The notes beneath the pieces are model-generated. The model searched no databases. It was given only the letters and a program-made list of their open reading frames with translations, and was not told where the DNA came from. DNA of 64,000 nt from assembly GCF_007785775.2 (NCBI RefSeq), contig NZ_VNIK02000003.1, positions 1-64,000 of the forward strand. Direction: 5' to 3'. The translations under genes were made by a program, and so were the position numbers. Shown in pieces: positions 9,339 to 18,264 of this stretch (position 1 is the first letter of the stretch; each line of letters starts with the position of its first letter). This stretch comes from Flagellimonas hadalis (GTDB lineage: Bacteria; Bacteroidota; Bacteroidia; Flavobacteriales; Flavobacteriaceae).

Positions 9339-10673
9339 CTACAAATTTTTGATTGCTGCTTTAAATTGATCTCCCCTATCCTCATAGTTCTTGAAAAGGT
9401 CAAAACTGGCACAGGCCGGCGACAAAAGGACTGCATCGCCCCGTTCCGCCACCTTGTAGGCCACTTTTACCGCCTCCTCCATGGAATAGGTCTCCACCAT
9501 CAGGTCTATCACATTGCCAAAAGACTCCTTCAACTTGGTATTGTCCATACCCAAACAGATAATGGCCTTTACCTTCTCCCTTACCAAGGGCATCAACTCC
9601 GCATAGTCGTTTCCTTTGTCCACTCCGCCCGCAATCCAAACAATGGGCTTTTTGATACCGTCCAGTGCATAGAAGGTGGCGTTGACATTGGTTGCCTTGG
9701 AATCGTTGATGTACTCCACATGGTTGATCTTCAACACTTTTTCCAACCTATGGGGCACTCCCTGAAAGGACTGGATACTCTGGCGAATGGTCTCTTTCCT
9801 GACCTTTACCAAAAGGGCGGCCATACTTGCGGCCATAGTGTTCTTTACGTTGTGCTGCCCTTCCAAGGCCAAAATATCTGTACTCATTTCCAAGGTTTTA
9901 TGTTCTAATTTTATTTGTATCGTTTTATCCTCCAACCAGGCTCCTTCTTCCAGTTTTTTCTTGACCGAAAAAGGGACCAATTTGGATTGAACGGGGTTTT
10001 TCTTCAGCCAGTTTTCCATCACCTCATCATCGGCGTCATAGATCAGGTAATCGTTTTCATCCTGGTTCATGGCGATGCGGAACTTGGAGGCGATATAGTT
10101 TTCAAACTTGTACTCATATCGGTCCAAATGGTCCGGGGTGATGTTGGTGATCACGGCGATGTGTGGTTTGAAATCCACTATGCCGTCCAACTGAAAGCTG
10201 CTGATCTCCAACACATACTGATCCATATCCTTCTCGGCCACCATTTTGGCAAAGCTGTCACCAATGTTCCCTGCCATGCCCAAGTTCAGTCCACCTTTCT
10301 TCAAAAGGTGATAGGTCATCATCGTGGTCGTCGTCTTCCCGTTGCTTCCAGTGATTCCGATGAGGGTCGCATCGGTATATTTTGATGCAAACTCTATTTC
10401 CGAAATGACCGGAATACCTTTGGCAACAAGTGCCTTGACCAATGGTGCCTTATCGGGAATGCCCGGGCTTTTCATCACCACATCAGCATTCAGGATCTTG
10501 GCCTCCGTGTGATCGCCAGACTCCCATTCAATCTCAAAATGTTCAAGAACTTCTTTATATTTCTCCTTGATCTCACCTTTGTCCGAAACAAAGACCTCGA
10601 ATCCTTTTTGCTTCCCCAAAATAGCGGTTCCCACACCACTTTCTCCTCCTCCAAGTATCACCAAGCGGCCCAT
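9339..10673 (-). CDS. murD: UDP-MurNAc-L-Ala--D-Glu ligase
   Basis: Adds D-Glu to UDP-MurNAc-L-Ala. The 444 residues show the N-terminal UDP-binding GGGESGVGTA, the ATP loop GITGSNGKTTTTMM (near 107-120), the central ITPDHLDRY motif and the C-terminal domain with NDSKATNVNAT. It directly abuts mraY with no intergenic base and is followed by ftsW after 3 bases. Confidence 0.97.
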   Translation of the reverse strand: MGRLVILGGGESGVGTAILGKQKGFEVFVSDKGEIKEKYKEVLEHFEIEWESGDHTEAKILNADVVMKSPGIPDKAPLVKALVAKGIPVISEIEFASKYTDATLIGITGSNGKTTTTMMTYHLLKKGGLNLGMAGNIGDSFAKMVAEKDMDQYVLEISSFQLDGIVDFKPHIAVITNITPDHLDRYEYKFENYIASKFRIAMNQDENDYLIYDADDEVMENWLKKNPVQSKLVPFSVKKKLEEGAWLEDKTIQIKLEHKTLEMSTDILALEGQHNVKNTMAASMAALLVKVRKETIRQSIQSFQGVPHRLEKVLKINHVEYINDSKATNVNATFYALDGIKKPIVWIAGGVDKGNDYAELMPLVREKVKAIICLGMDNTKLKESFGNVIDLMVETYSMEEAVKVAYKVAERGDAVLLSPACASFDLFKNYEDRGDQFKAAIKNL

Positions 10674-11894
10674 CTATCGAATTTTTAGCGTGACAATGCT
10701 GATGATGGCCAATAAGATCCCAATGATCCAGAACCGCGTCACTATCTTGCTCTCGTGATATAATTTCTTTTGGTAATGATGGTGCAACGGCGCCATCAGG
10801 AATATACGTTTCCCTTCGCCATATTTCTTTTTGGTATGCTTGAAATACCCCACCTGCAACATCACCGACAGGGACTCTGCAAAAAAGATCCCGCAGAGTA
10901 CGGGGAGCAACAGTTCTTTTCGCACCATAATGGCGATCACCGCAATGACCCCGCCGATGGTAAGGCTTCCCGTATCGCCCATAAATACTTGGGCAGGATA
11001 GGTATTGTACCATAGAAATCCGACCAAAGCCCCCACAAATGCGGCAATGAACACCACCAATTCTCCCACTCGGGGCAGGTAGAAAATGTCCAGATAATTT
11101 GAAAACTGGATATTACCGGAAACCCAGGCAAAAATGCCCAGGGTCAGCACGATAATTGCTGAGGAACCAGCCGCCAATCCATCAATTCCATCCGTTAGGT
11201 TGGCCCCATTGGAAACTGCGGTGACAATCAAAATGACCGCAGGGATGAAGATGAGCCACGCATAGTCCTCGACACCATCGCCCATCCATGAAATGAAATC
11301 GGCATAGTCCAACTCATTGTTCTTGAAAAAGGGCACATTGGTCCGGACCGCCTTGGTCTCTTCCCCAAAAACCTTTTCCACTTTGAAATCCTCGGTTATG
11401 GTCGTGGTATCTTTCTCCTTGATGGTCACCATGGGATGAAAATAGAGCGTGATGCCCACGATCAGCCCGAGGCCCACTTGCCCCATGACCTTAAACTTTC
11501 CTTTCAGTCCCTTTTTGTCTTTTTTGAATATCTTGATGTAATCATCCACAAACCCAATGACCCCCATCCAAATCGTGGTGACGATCAACAGAATCACATA
11601 GATATTCTTGATGTCGGCAAACAAGATCACGGGCAACAGGGTGGACATGATGATGATCAACCCTCCCATGGTGGGCGTTCCCGCTTTTTGTTGTTGGCCT
11701 TCCAGTCCAAGATCACGGATGCTTTCCCCGATCTGCTTTTTTTGCAGGAACACGATGATCCGCTTTCCGTATACCATTGCTATCAGAAGAGACAACATCA
11801 CGGCCATGGCAGCCCTGAAGGTCAGGAACCTAAAAAGGCCCGCACCCGGCAGTTGGTATTGTTTCTCCAAAAATTCGAACAAGTAGTATAACAT
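10674..11894 (-). CDS. mraY: Phospho-MurNAc-pentapeptide transferase MraY
   Basis: Integral membrane enzyme that transfers phospho-MurNAc-pentapeptide to undecaprenyl phosphate to give lipid I. The family motifs [22 protein letters not shown] and [10 protein letters not shown] are all present. At 406 residues it is longer than the ~360 of proteobacterial MraY. The extra length is a charged insert around residues 150-210 ([19 protein letters not shown] and following), typical from recall of Bacteroidota MraY. murF, usually next to mraY in proteobacteria, is not in this cluster. Confidence 0.97.
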   Translation of the reverse strand: MLYYLFEFLEKQYQLPGAGLFRFLTFRAAMAVMLSLLIAMVYGKRIIVFLQKKQIGESIRDLGLEGQQQKAGTPTMGGLIIIMSTLLPVILFADIKNIYVILLIVTTIWMGVIGFVDDYIKIFKKDKKGLKGKFKVMGQVGLGLIVGITLYFHPMVTIKEKDTTTITEDFKVEKVFGEETKAVRTNVPFFKNNELDYADFISWMGDGVEDYAWLIFIPAVILIVTAVSNGANLTDGIDGLAAGSSAIIVLTLGIFAWVSGNIQFSNYLDIFYLPRVGELVVFIAAFVGALVGFLWYNTYPAQVFMGDTGSLTIGGVIAVIAIMVRKELLLPVLCGIFFAESLSVMLQVGYFKHTKKKYGEGKRIFLMAPLHHHYQKKLYHESKIVTRFWIIGILLAIISIVTLKIR

Positions 11895-11982
11895 ATTTTA
11901 GACGATAGATATTAGAATCTAGACGTTAGACTTTTTCTTTGTACTTTCCATTTCGCACTTCGCACTCCGTATTTCGAAAATC
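11895..11982. repeat. Spacer of short degenerate repeated words
   Basis: The only sizeable gap inside the dcw run. It consists of short echoing words, for example TTTCGCACTTCGCACTCCG and AGACGATAGATATTAGAATC followed by TAGACGTTAGAC. No promoter box or hairpin stands out. Similar word-repeat spacers occur at 18156-18240, 34680-34800 and 56641-56700. Confidence 0.45.
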
Positions 11983-13446
11983 TTATTTGTTTAAACTGTT
12001 CAAAGCTTCCTTTACTTCTTTTAAATCATCAAATTCCACCCGTACACCATTGGTTTCCTGATAGGTTTCATGTCCTTTTCCCGCGACCAGGATGATGTCT
12101 TTGGCCATGGCCAATTGGCAAGCGGCCTTTATAGCCTGCTTTCTGCTCTCGATGGACAATACTTTTTTGGTGTTCTGGGCCTCCACTCCCTTTTCCATTT
12201 CCTCAATGATCGTGGCAGGTGATTCCGTTCTGGGGTTATCGGATGTAAAAATGGCCTGATCACTCATTTCGGAAGCGATATGACCCATAACCGGACGCTT
12301 AGACTTATCGCGGTCACCACCACACCCCACTACGGTGATGACCTTTTCATTTCCAGTCCTCAATGCATTGATGGTGATCAATACATTTTTTAGTGCGTCC
12401 GGCGTATGGGCATAATCAACTATTGCCGTTATTTTTTCTTTGGATATATAGTATTGGAACCTGCCATCCACGGTCTCCAATTCGCTCATCAGTCTCAGGA
12501 TCTCCATTTTTTCCAATCCCAGAAGGTCGGCCACAGCATAGATGGCCAATAGGTTATAGGCATTGAAATCCCCAATGAGCTTCGTCCACAGTTCATTCTC
12601 ATCCAGCTTCAACAACTGTCCATTGAACTGTCTTTCCAATATCTGGGCCCTGTAATCTGCATACGATTTTAGGGCATAGGTGTATTTTTTGGCCTTGGTG
12701 TTCTGCATCATCACCAATCCATTTTTATCATCGATGTTGACCAGGGCAAAAGCTGTCTTGGGCAAACTGTCGAACAATTTTTTCTTGGTATCGCGGTATT
12801 CCGCAAAAGTTTTGTGGTAATCCAGATGATCATGGGAGAGATTGGTAAAGACCGCTCCTGCAAAATACAGCCCTTCGGATCTTTTTTGATGGATGCCGTG
12901 CGAACTCACCTCCATGAAACAGCACTCCACACCTTCTGCGCTCATTTTTGCCAAATAATCGTTGATGGCCATGACATCTGGGGTCGTATGGCTCGCTGGA
13001 TATTCCTTATTGCCCACCATAACTTTTATAGTGGAAAGAAGGCCGGCTTTATAACCCGCTTTCGTGTAGAGGTTGTACAGCAGCGTGGCTACCGTAGTCT
13101 TTCCATTGGTCCCTGTAATTCCGACCAGTTTTAGGTTTTTGGAAGGGTTTCCATAAAAATTGGATGCCATAACGGCCAAGGCACTGTTGCAATCCGGTAC
13201 CTTCAAATAGGTGATGCCATTGATCAACAGTTCGGGCAGCTCTTCACAGACCACCGCTTTGGCACCTGAGTCCACCGCTTTTTGGATGTACTTATGACCA
13301 TCGGTGATGGTTCCCCGAACGGCCACGAACACATCGTCCATCTCCACTTTTCTCGAATCGAAATGGATATGGTTCACCATGACGTTGGTATCCCCGCTCA
13401 CCGCAGTGAGGCTCACACCATATAATATGTCCTTCAACAACTTCAT
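11983..13446 (-). CDS. murE: UDP-MurNAc-tripeptide synthetase MurE
   Basis: Adds the third stem-peptide residue. The 487 residues carry the ATP loop GITGTNGKTTVATL (near 108-121), the motif LSHDHLDYH and the motif DNPRTES. DNPR is the signature of meso-diaminopimelate-adding MurE enzymes (lysine-type enzymes have a different motif), so the peptidoglycan is inferred to be A2pm type. The start ATG overlaps the stop of ftsI in an ATGA. Confidence 0.97.
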   Translation of the reverse strand: MKLLKDILYGVSLTAVSGDTNVMVNHIHFDSRKVEMDDVFVAVRGTITDGHKYIQKAVDSGAKAVVCEELPELLINGITYLKVPDCNSALAVMASNFYGNPSKNLKLVGITGTNGKTTVATLLYNLYTKAGYKAGLLSTIKVMVGNKEYPASHTTPDVMAINDYLAKMSAEGVECCFMEVSSHGIHQKRSEGLYFAGAVFTNLSHDHLDYHKTFAEYRDTKKKLFDSLPKTAFALVNIDDKNGLVMMQNTKAKKYTYALKSYADYRAQILERQFNGQLLKLDENELWTKLIGDFNAYNLLAIYAVADLLGLEKMEILRLMSELETVDGRFQYYISKEKITAIVDYAHTPDALKNVLITINALRTGNEKVITVVGCGGDRDKSKRPVMGHIASEMSDQAIFTSDNPRTESPATIIEEMEKGVEAQNTKKVLSIESRKQAIKAACQLAMAKDIILVAGKGHETYQETNGVRVEFDDLKEVKEALNSLNK

Positions 13447-15452
13447 GAAAGCTCCAGTACTATTTTCTTTACTTTTTTTATGTCCGTTCCTTGGTCTATG
13501 GACTGCTTCTTCACTTTTCCATTTCCGTGCACCTCCACTTCCAGTCCCAAATTTTCAAGCAAAGACACTGCATCCATCCCACTCATTCCTTTGACATTGG
13601 GCACGGTCCCAAACTTTTTCTGGGCCATGGCAAAGTATTGCTCGTACGCTTTATCCAAATCAGGGTCGTCATATTCCTTGGTTTCCACTTCATCCACCAA
13701 AGGTGAAATGGCATGTATTTTTTGTGCCATGGATTTGAAGACAGGACCTGATACGTCAGCTCCGTAATACCCCTCACTCTTGTCCGGCTCATGGATGATC
13801 ACGATACAGGAATATTTGGGATTGTCCGCTGGAAAATACCCGGCAAAAGAGGAGATATAGGCCAGTTTGTCCGGGTCTTTCTCCACATAGTTCTTCTGGG
13901 TGGTCCCCGTTTTGCCTGCCATGGAAAAGTTCTTGGAGTACAGCCCGTGTCCCGTACCGTTCTTTTTTTCCACCACATCCTTCATGAGTTGCCTTACCTT
14001 GTCCACGGTTTCTTTGGAACAGATGGACGGGTTCAGCACTTCCTTGTCAAATCGTTTCACCACTTTACTGCCTTCCCTCACTTCTTTGATCAATCGGGGT
14101 TTCACCAACTCCCCGTCGTTGGCAATGGCATTGTAAAAGGCCAAGGTCTGCATGGGCGTCAACGACACTTCGTAGCCGTGGGACATCCATCCGAGGGAAA
14201 TCCCCGACCAACCCTTGTCTCCCGGATAGCGGATCACAGGGTCCCCTTCCCCAATGATGGGAAGGTCCAATTTTTTGTGCAGCCCCATGTTCATCAAACG
14301 GTTCACGAATTTGGCAGGCCGCTCTTTATAATTTTCATTGATGATCTTGGCAAAAGCAGTGTTCGAGGAAACCGCAAAGGCTTCGGCGACGGAAATCTTT
14401 CCATAACCGCCCCATTTGGAATCCTTCACCACACCATCATATATCCTGTACCTTCCTTTTTCGGTATCGATGACCGTACTGGTATCCACGACCTTATCTT
14501 CCAGAGCCGCCACCAGGGACATCAATTTAAAGGTAGAACCCGGCTCGTGCGATTCCCCTACGGCATAGTTCAATTTTTCGTAGTATGTCCCATCAGAGGT
14601 GCGTCCCAGATTGGAGATGGCCTTCACCTCCCCGGTCTTGGTCTCCATGACCACGACACAACCATGGTCCGCCTTATATTTTTCAAGCTGTTTCAATAAT
14701 TCGTGATGGGCAATGTCCTGAATGTTCACATCGATGGTGGACACCACGTCCAGGCCATCCTGTGGCTCCACAATATTGTCCAGACCCACGGGCTTCCATT
14801 GGCCCTTTGCTATTTTTTGCTTCAGGCGTTTTCCTTCCCTGCCCCTTAGATAGGTCTCGCCAAAGGCACCATCCAATCCCACACGGGTATAGTATCCATT
14901 TTCATCCACTTTTTCATAACCAATGCTCCTGGCCGCCATCTTACCCAAAGGGTATTCCCGTACCACACGATGGGTCTCGATGAACCCACCCTTATATGGG
15001 CCTAGGTTAAAAAGAGGGAACTGCTTTATACGAACATAACTCAGGTAATCCACGTTACGGGCCACCAGTTCGTACCTGCTCCCATTGGCCCTGGCCTTTC
15101 TGAACAATTGCCTATAATAGGAAGAAGGCCGGTTGAAAAGAATTCCCAACGAATCGGACAGTGCGGCAACATGGTTTTGGAAATTTGTTTCGGACACCGT
15201 TTGGGCATCGAACCTGATCTCGTATTTGGGAACGGACGCGGCCAATAGACTACCATCTTCGGAGTACAGGTTACCCCGATTGGGTTCTATGGTAAACATT
15301 TTTTCAGTCTGGCTCAGGGCAAGTTCCTTGTACTTTTCACCTTCCACCATCTGGATATCCACCAGCTTCACCACCACGGCAATGGCCATGACCAGAAGTC
15401 CACCTGCTACCAGGTAGAGCCTATTCATGATATTTTTTTCGGTGATTGCCAC
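13443..15452 (-). CDS. ftsI: Septal transpeptidase PBP3/FtsI with C-terminal PASTA domain
   Basis: Class B penicillin-binding protein that cross-links septal peptidoglycan. In order: an N-terminal membrane anchor (residues 10-30), a dimerisation region (EPNRGNLYSEDGSLLAAS), then a transpeptidase domain with the active-site SxxK (PGSTFK), SSNTAFAK as the SxN motif and GKTGTTQ as the KTG motif. The last ~55 residues (FGTVPNVKGMSGMDAVSLL onward) are one PASTA domain, common in Gram-positive PBPs and also in flavobacterial FtsI. The start is GTG (MAITEKNIMNRL) and overlaps the ftsL stop by one base. Confidence 0.95.
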   Translation of the reverse strand: MAITEKNIMNRLYLVAGGLLVMAIAVVVKLVDIQMVEGEKYKELALSQTEKMFTIEPNRGNLYSEDGSLLAASVPKYEIRFDAQTVSETNFQNHVAALSDSLGILFNRPSSYYRQLFRKARANGSRYELVARNVDYLSYVRIKQFPLFNLGPYKGGFIETHRVVREYPLGKMAARSIGYEKVDENGYYTRVGLDGAFGETYLRGREGKRLKQKIAKGQWKPVGLDNIVEPQDGLDVVSTIDVNIQDIAHHELLKQLEKYKADHGCVVVMETKTGEVKAISNLGRTSDGTYYEKLNYAVGESHEPGSTFKLMSLVAALEDKVVDTSTVIDTEKGRYRIYDGVVKDSKWGGYGKISVAEAFAVSSNTAFAKIINENYKERPAKFVNRLMNMGLHKKLDLPIIGEGDPVIRYPGDKGWSGISLGWMSHGYEVSLTPMQTLAFYNAIANDGELVKPRLIKEVREGSKVVKRFDKEVLNPSICSKETVDKVRQLMKDVVEKKNGTGHGLYSKNFSMAGKTGTTQKNYVEKDPDKLAYISSFAGYFPADNPKYSCIVIIHEPDKSEGYYGADVSGPVFKSMAQKIHAISPLVDEVETKEYDDPDLDKAYEQYFAMAQKKFGTVPNVKGMSGMDAVSLLENLGLEVEVHGNGKVKKQSIDQGTDIKKVKKIVLELS

Positions 15453-15769
15453 TATTCCGCTGATTTTACCACTATTTTCTTCGGTGGGTTTTCCGAAGGA
15501 ACAAGTCCCTTGTCCGCCACTTCTTTCCGCAAAGTGGATTCCAGCTTGAGCTGTTGCACATTGGACCTTCCTTGAAAAAACTCACTTTTCAATTTTCTCA
15601 CCTCCTCGTTCAAGGCGGCTATTTCCATTACTTTTTTATCGGCATTGTGACTGCTGGAGATCATCAATGCGGCCAAGAAAGAGGCATACAACAAAAACAT
15701 CCAGTTCTTGGGAGCATCCCCGCTCACCAAAAACTTTCCTTTTAATATGTCCAGCAATCCTTTTCTCAT
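15452..15769 (-). CDS. ftsL: FtsL-like division protein
   Basis: A small bitopic membrane protein of 105 residues: short basic N-terminus (MRKGLLDILKGKFLV), a transmembrane helix (WMFLLYASFLAALMISSS) and a periplasmic coiled-coil region (VMEIAALNEEVRKLKSEFF). This topology and its position between rsmH and ftsI identify it as FtsL, which pairs with FtsB and recruits FtsW and FtsI. The ATG at 15769 is preferred to the GTG 36 bases upstream because it removes an overlap with rsmH and matches homologues. Sequence conservation of FtsL is low. Confidence 0.85.
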   Translation of the reverse strand: MRKGLLDILKGKFLVSGDAPKNWMFLLYASFLAALMISSSHNADKKVMEIAALNEEVRKLKSEFFQGRSNVQQLKLESTLRKEVADKGLVPSENPPKKIVVKSAE

Positions 15770-15773
15770 TTTT

Positions 15774-16676
15774 TTATATGCGTTCCGCAATGCGGAGTTT
15801 TGCACTTCTTGCCCTGTTGTTTCGGGCTACTTCTTCTGCGGATGGCACTATGAGCCCTCCTACTTTTTTCAAAGGAACGTCGATGTTCCCATAAAAATCC
15901 TTTTTAGGTTCGCCCTCAAACCGTCCGTCGCGTATGAAACGCTTCACCAAACGGTCTTCCAGGGAGTGGTAACTGATCATGCTCAATCGCCCACCTTTTT
16001 CCAGAACTTCCGGCACTTGGAGCAAAAACTCCTTCAGCACCGCTATCTCTTGATTGACCTCGATCCGAATGGCCTGATAGATCTGGGCCAAAATCTTGTT
16101 CTCCTTCATCTTGGGCAAAAACTTGCCCAAGGTCTGTTTCAATTCTTCCGTGGTTTTGATCGGATTGACTCCCCTTGCCTCCACAATGGTCTTGGCCATG
16201 GCGTGGGCGTTTCGCAGTTCCCCATATTGGAACAGCACCGAGGCCAGATCTTCTTGGGGGTAGGAGTTGATCACCTCATAGGCCGAAAGCACATTATTCC
16301 TGTCCATACGCATGTCGAGATCTGCATTGAACCTCGTGGAGAATCCACGGGCCGCTTCATCGAACTGATGGGAGGAAACTCCGAAATCCGCCAAGATTCC
16401 ATCGACTTTCCGAATACCATAGAACTTTAGATATTGCTTGAGGTAGCGAAAATTCTGGTTGATCAATTGGAACCTGTCATCATGCAATGCATTTTGCAGG
16501 GCATCCTCATCTTGATCAAATGCGAACAGCTTTCCGCCCTCGCCCAATCGTTTCAATATTTCACTGGAGTGCCCTCCACCACCAAAGGTGACGTCCACAT
16601 ACACCCCGTCTGGCTTTATGTCCAATCCGTCCACCGACTCTTGCAACAGTACCGGATTGTGATATGCATCATTCAT
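15774..16676 (-). CDS. rsmH: 16S rRNA (cytosine(1402)-N4)-methyltransferase RsmH
   Basis: SAM-dependent methyltransferase that N4-methylates C1402 in the P-site of 16S rRNA; formerly MraW. Motifs include MNDAYHNPVLLQESVDGL at the start, VDVTFGGGGHS as the SAM loop, ADFGVSSHQ and the C-terminal SYHSLEDRLVKRF. The open frame extends further upstream, but the ATG at 16676 fits homologues and gives an 8-base overlap with mraZ. About 300 residues, the normal length. Confidence 0.96.
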   Translation of the reverse strand: MNDAYHNPVLLQESVDGLDIKPDGVYVDVTFGGGGHSSEILKRLGEGGKLFAFDQDEDALQNALHDDRFQLINQNFRYLKQYLKFYGIRKVDGILADFGVSSHQFDEAARGFSTRFNADLDMRMDRNNVLSAYEVINSYPQEDLASVLFQYGELRNAHAMAKTIVEARGVNPIKTTEELKQTLGKFLPKMKENKILAQIYQAIRIEVNQEIAVLKEFLLQVPEVLEKGGRLSMISYHSLEDRLVKRFIRDGRFEGEPKKDFYGNIDVPLKKVGGLIVPSAEEVARNNRARSAKLRIAERI

Positions 16677-17124
16677 CGTCATCAAAGATCTCTTCGGCCA
16701 AATCCGCATAATCCTTCTCCCCTTCAGCCAAGACTTTCTCATACTTGTCCTTGTCCCAAATCTCTATCTTGTCAAAAACAGCGTTGAGCACTACTTCCTT
16801 ATCGATTCCTGCAAAATCCACGAGGTTCTTGGGTATCTGCAACCTTCCAGAATCCCCATCGATGGCGACTTCCTTCATCCCGGCCACAAAATTTCTCACA
16901 AAAGCATCGTACTTGCGGTTGATTTTGCTCTTCTTCATCACCTTTTGCATCAGCACATCGAACTGTTGTTTGGGATACAGCTCCAGGCACTGCTGAAAAA
17001 CCGACCTCTTGATAACGAACCCTTCTTTCAGGACAGGCAATAGCTGATTCTTCAAGGAAATGGGCAGCAATACCCTTCCTTTTGAATCCGCTTTGCAATC
17101 ATGTTGTCCTATGATATGGGTCAC
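16669..17124 (-). CDS. mraZ: Transcriptional regulator MraZ
   Basis: First gene of the division cluster. The 151-residue protein has two AbrB-like MraZ repeats, seen as CKADSKGRVLLP (about residues 10-21) and DGDSGRLQIPKNLVDFAG in the second half. MraZ forms rings and binds direct repeats in front of its own gene; in E. coli it represses the cluster and in some other bacteria it activates. A matching set of 10-bp-spaced GTGG repeats lies 50-94 bases upstream (17174-17217). The start is GTG; the C-terminus is acidic. Confidence 0.95.
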   Translation of the reverse strand: MTHIIGQHDCKADSKGRVLLPISLKNQLLPVLKEGFVIKRSVFQQCLELYPKQQFDVLMQKVMKKSKINRKYDAFVRNFVAGMKEVAIDGDSGRLQIPKNLVDFAGIDKEVVLNAVFDKIEIWDKDKYEKVLAEGEKDYADLAEEIFDDDE

Positions 17125-17153
17125 TAGAAATCAATTGGTTACTTAATACAACT

Positions 17154-17161
17154 CAAATATA
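17154..17161 (-). promoter_or_regulatory. -7 box of the mraZ promoter
   Basis: On the minus strand this reads TATATTTG, an exact match to the Bacteroidota -7 consensus TAnnTTTG, 29 bases before the mraZ GTG. No TTG or TTTG is found 17-23 bases upstream; that interval is occupied by the GTGG repeats. Confidence 0.6.
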
Positions 17162-17173
17162 TAGATTTTATTT

Positions 17174-17217
17174 CCACATTTCTCCACTTAACACCACTTT
17201 TGTTAATAAATTCACCA
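17174..17217 (-). promoter_or_regulatory. Candidate MraZ operator (10-bp-spaced GTGG repeats)
   Basis: The tetramer CCAC (GTGG on the mraZ strand) occurs at 17174, 17184 and 17194, exactly 10 bases apart, and again at 17214, one empty turn further. Extended units on the minus strand are ATGTGGA, AAGTGGA, AAGTGGT and AAGTGGT. E. coli MraZ binds TGGGN repeats separated by 5 bases (period 10), so spacing and half-site type agree. The array covers the position where the -33 element should lie. Confidence 0.65.
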
Positions 17218-17356
17218 CTTTTAGACCAAAAACCAACTTTTGGACCGGGCAAACACTCCCCGTGAATATGCTCCTCTACTTCACAAATCTTGGGGAAACC
17301 GAAAAAACTTGTCCCCCATGCACCAAAAACCTGAATTCTTTGTAACATGAAATGCC

Positions 17357-17364
17357 TATATTTG
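17357..17364 (+). promoter_or_regulatory. -7 box before the alpha/beta hydrolase gene
   Basis: TATATTTG matches TAnnTTTG and lies 27 bases before the ATG. A TTTG at 17339-17342 is 14 bases upstream, somewhat closer than the usual 17-23. Confidence 0.55.
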
Positions 17365-17390
17365 CCCCTCTTACTACCAACTGACTATTA

Positions 17391-18155
17391 ATGGAAGAGC
17401 ATTTAATTGAGGATGGCAAATACAGATATATAGAAAAGGGCGAGGGAACCCCCATGATCATCCTGCACGGACTCATGGGTGGGCTCAGTAATTTTCAAGG
17501 CGTATCTGACTATTTCCCCTCCAAGGGCTACAAGGTCTTGATCCCCGAGCTCCCCATTTACGACATGCCCATTCTAAAAACCACCGTAAAGAACTTTGCC
17601 AAGTTTCTGGAAGGCTTCATCGAGGCCAAAGGATTGAAGGATGTCATTCTTCTGGGCAATTCCCTTGGTGGACATATTGGTCTCTTGCACACCAAAATGT
17701 TCCCCGAAATGGTCAAGGCACTCGTCATCACCGGAAGCTCCGGGCTCTATGAAAGTGCCATGGGCGACGGTTATCCGAAGCGTGGTGATTATGAGTTCAT
17801 CAAGAAAAAGGCGCAGGATGTCTTTTACGATCCCGAAGTGGCCACCAAAGAAATTGTGGACGAGGTGTTTGCCACGGTGAACGACAGGATGAAGTTGGTA
17901 AAGACCCTTGCCATTGCCAAAAGCGCCATCCGCCATAACATGTCCAAGGACCTGCCACACATGAAGACCCCCACGTGCATCATTTGGGGCGAGAACGATA
18001 CGGTGACCCCTCCCAATGTGGCCAAGGAGTTCCACGAACTTTTGCCGGATTCCGACCTCTACTGGATCGAGAAATGCGGCCATGCACCCATGATGGAGCA
18101 CCCCGAGGATTTTAACCGCATTCTTGACGCTTGGTTGAAGAAGCGCAATTTTTGA
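17391..18155 (+). CDS. Alpha/beta-fold hydrolase
   Basis: A 254-residue cytosolic alpha/beta hydrolase. The nucleophile elbow is GNSLGGH (near 86-92), the acid is probably in WGENDTVTP and the histidine in KCGHAPMMEHP, in the right order and spacing. ILHGLMGGLSNF provides the oxyanion region (HG motif). The substrate cannot be read from sequence; the fold includes esterases, lipases, C-C hydrolases and haloperoxidase-like enzymes. It is transcribed divergently from mraZ and followed by engB on the same strand. Confidence 0.88.
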   Translation: MEEHLIEDGKYRYIEKGEGTPMIILHGLMGGLSNFQGVSDYFPSKGYKVLIPELPIYDMPILKTTVKNFAKFLEGFIEAKGLKDVILLGNSLGGHIGLLHTKMFPEMVKALVITGSSGLYESAMGDGYPKRGDYEFIKKKAQDVFYDPEVATKEIVDEVFATVNDRMKLVKTLAIAKSAIRHNMSKDLPHMKTPTCIIWGENDTVTPPNVAKEFHELLPDSDLYWIEKCGHAPMMEHPEDFNRILDAWLKKRNF

Positions 18156-18240
18156 CATCAAAGACGTAAGACAAAAGAGCCAAGAGACAAGACCAAAAGC
18201 TTAGTAAATAGGTTCCTTGTCTGTAATTCTTGTATCTTGT
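18156..18240. repeat. Spacer with echoing AAGAGACAAGA / TCTTGTATCTTG words
   Basis: The first half contains AGACAAAAGAGCCAAGAGACAA and the second half CTTGTCTGTAATTCTTGTATCTTG, so the spacer is built of repeated short words arranged as a loose inverted repeat. Its function is unknown. Confidence 0.4.
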
Positions 18241-18264
18241 TTACCATATATTATTCCGATACGC

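Noticed and set aside
9400-9639. Short antisense frames within murD and other dcw genes
   Set aside because: These are shadows of strongly conserved genes in other frames.
13791-14699. Plus-strand open frame of 302 codons opposite ftsI
   Set aside because: Antisense to the transpeptidase domain with intact SxxK, SxN and KTG motifs.
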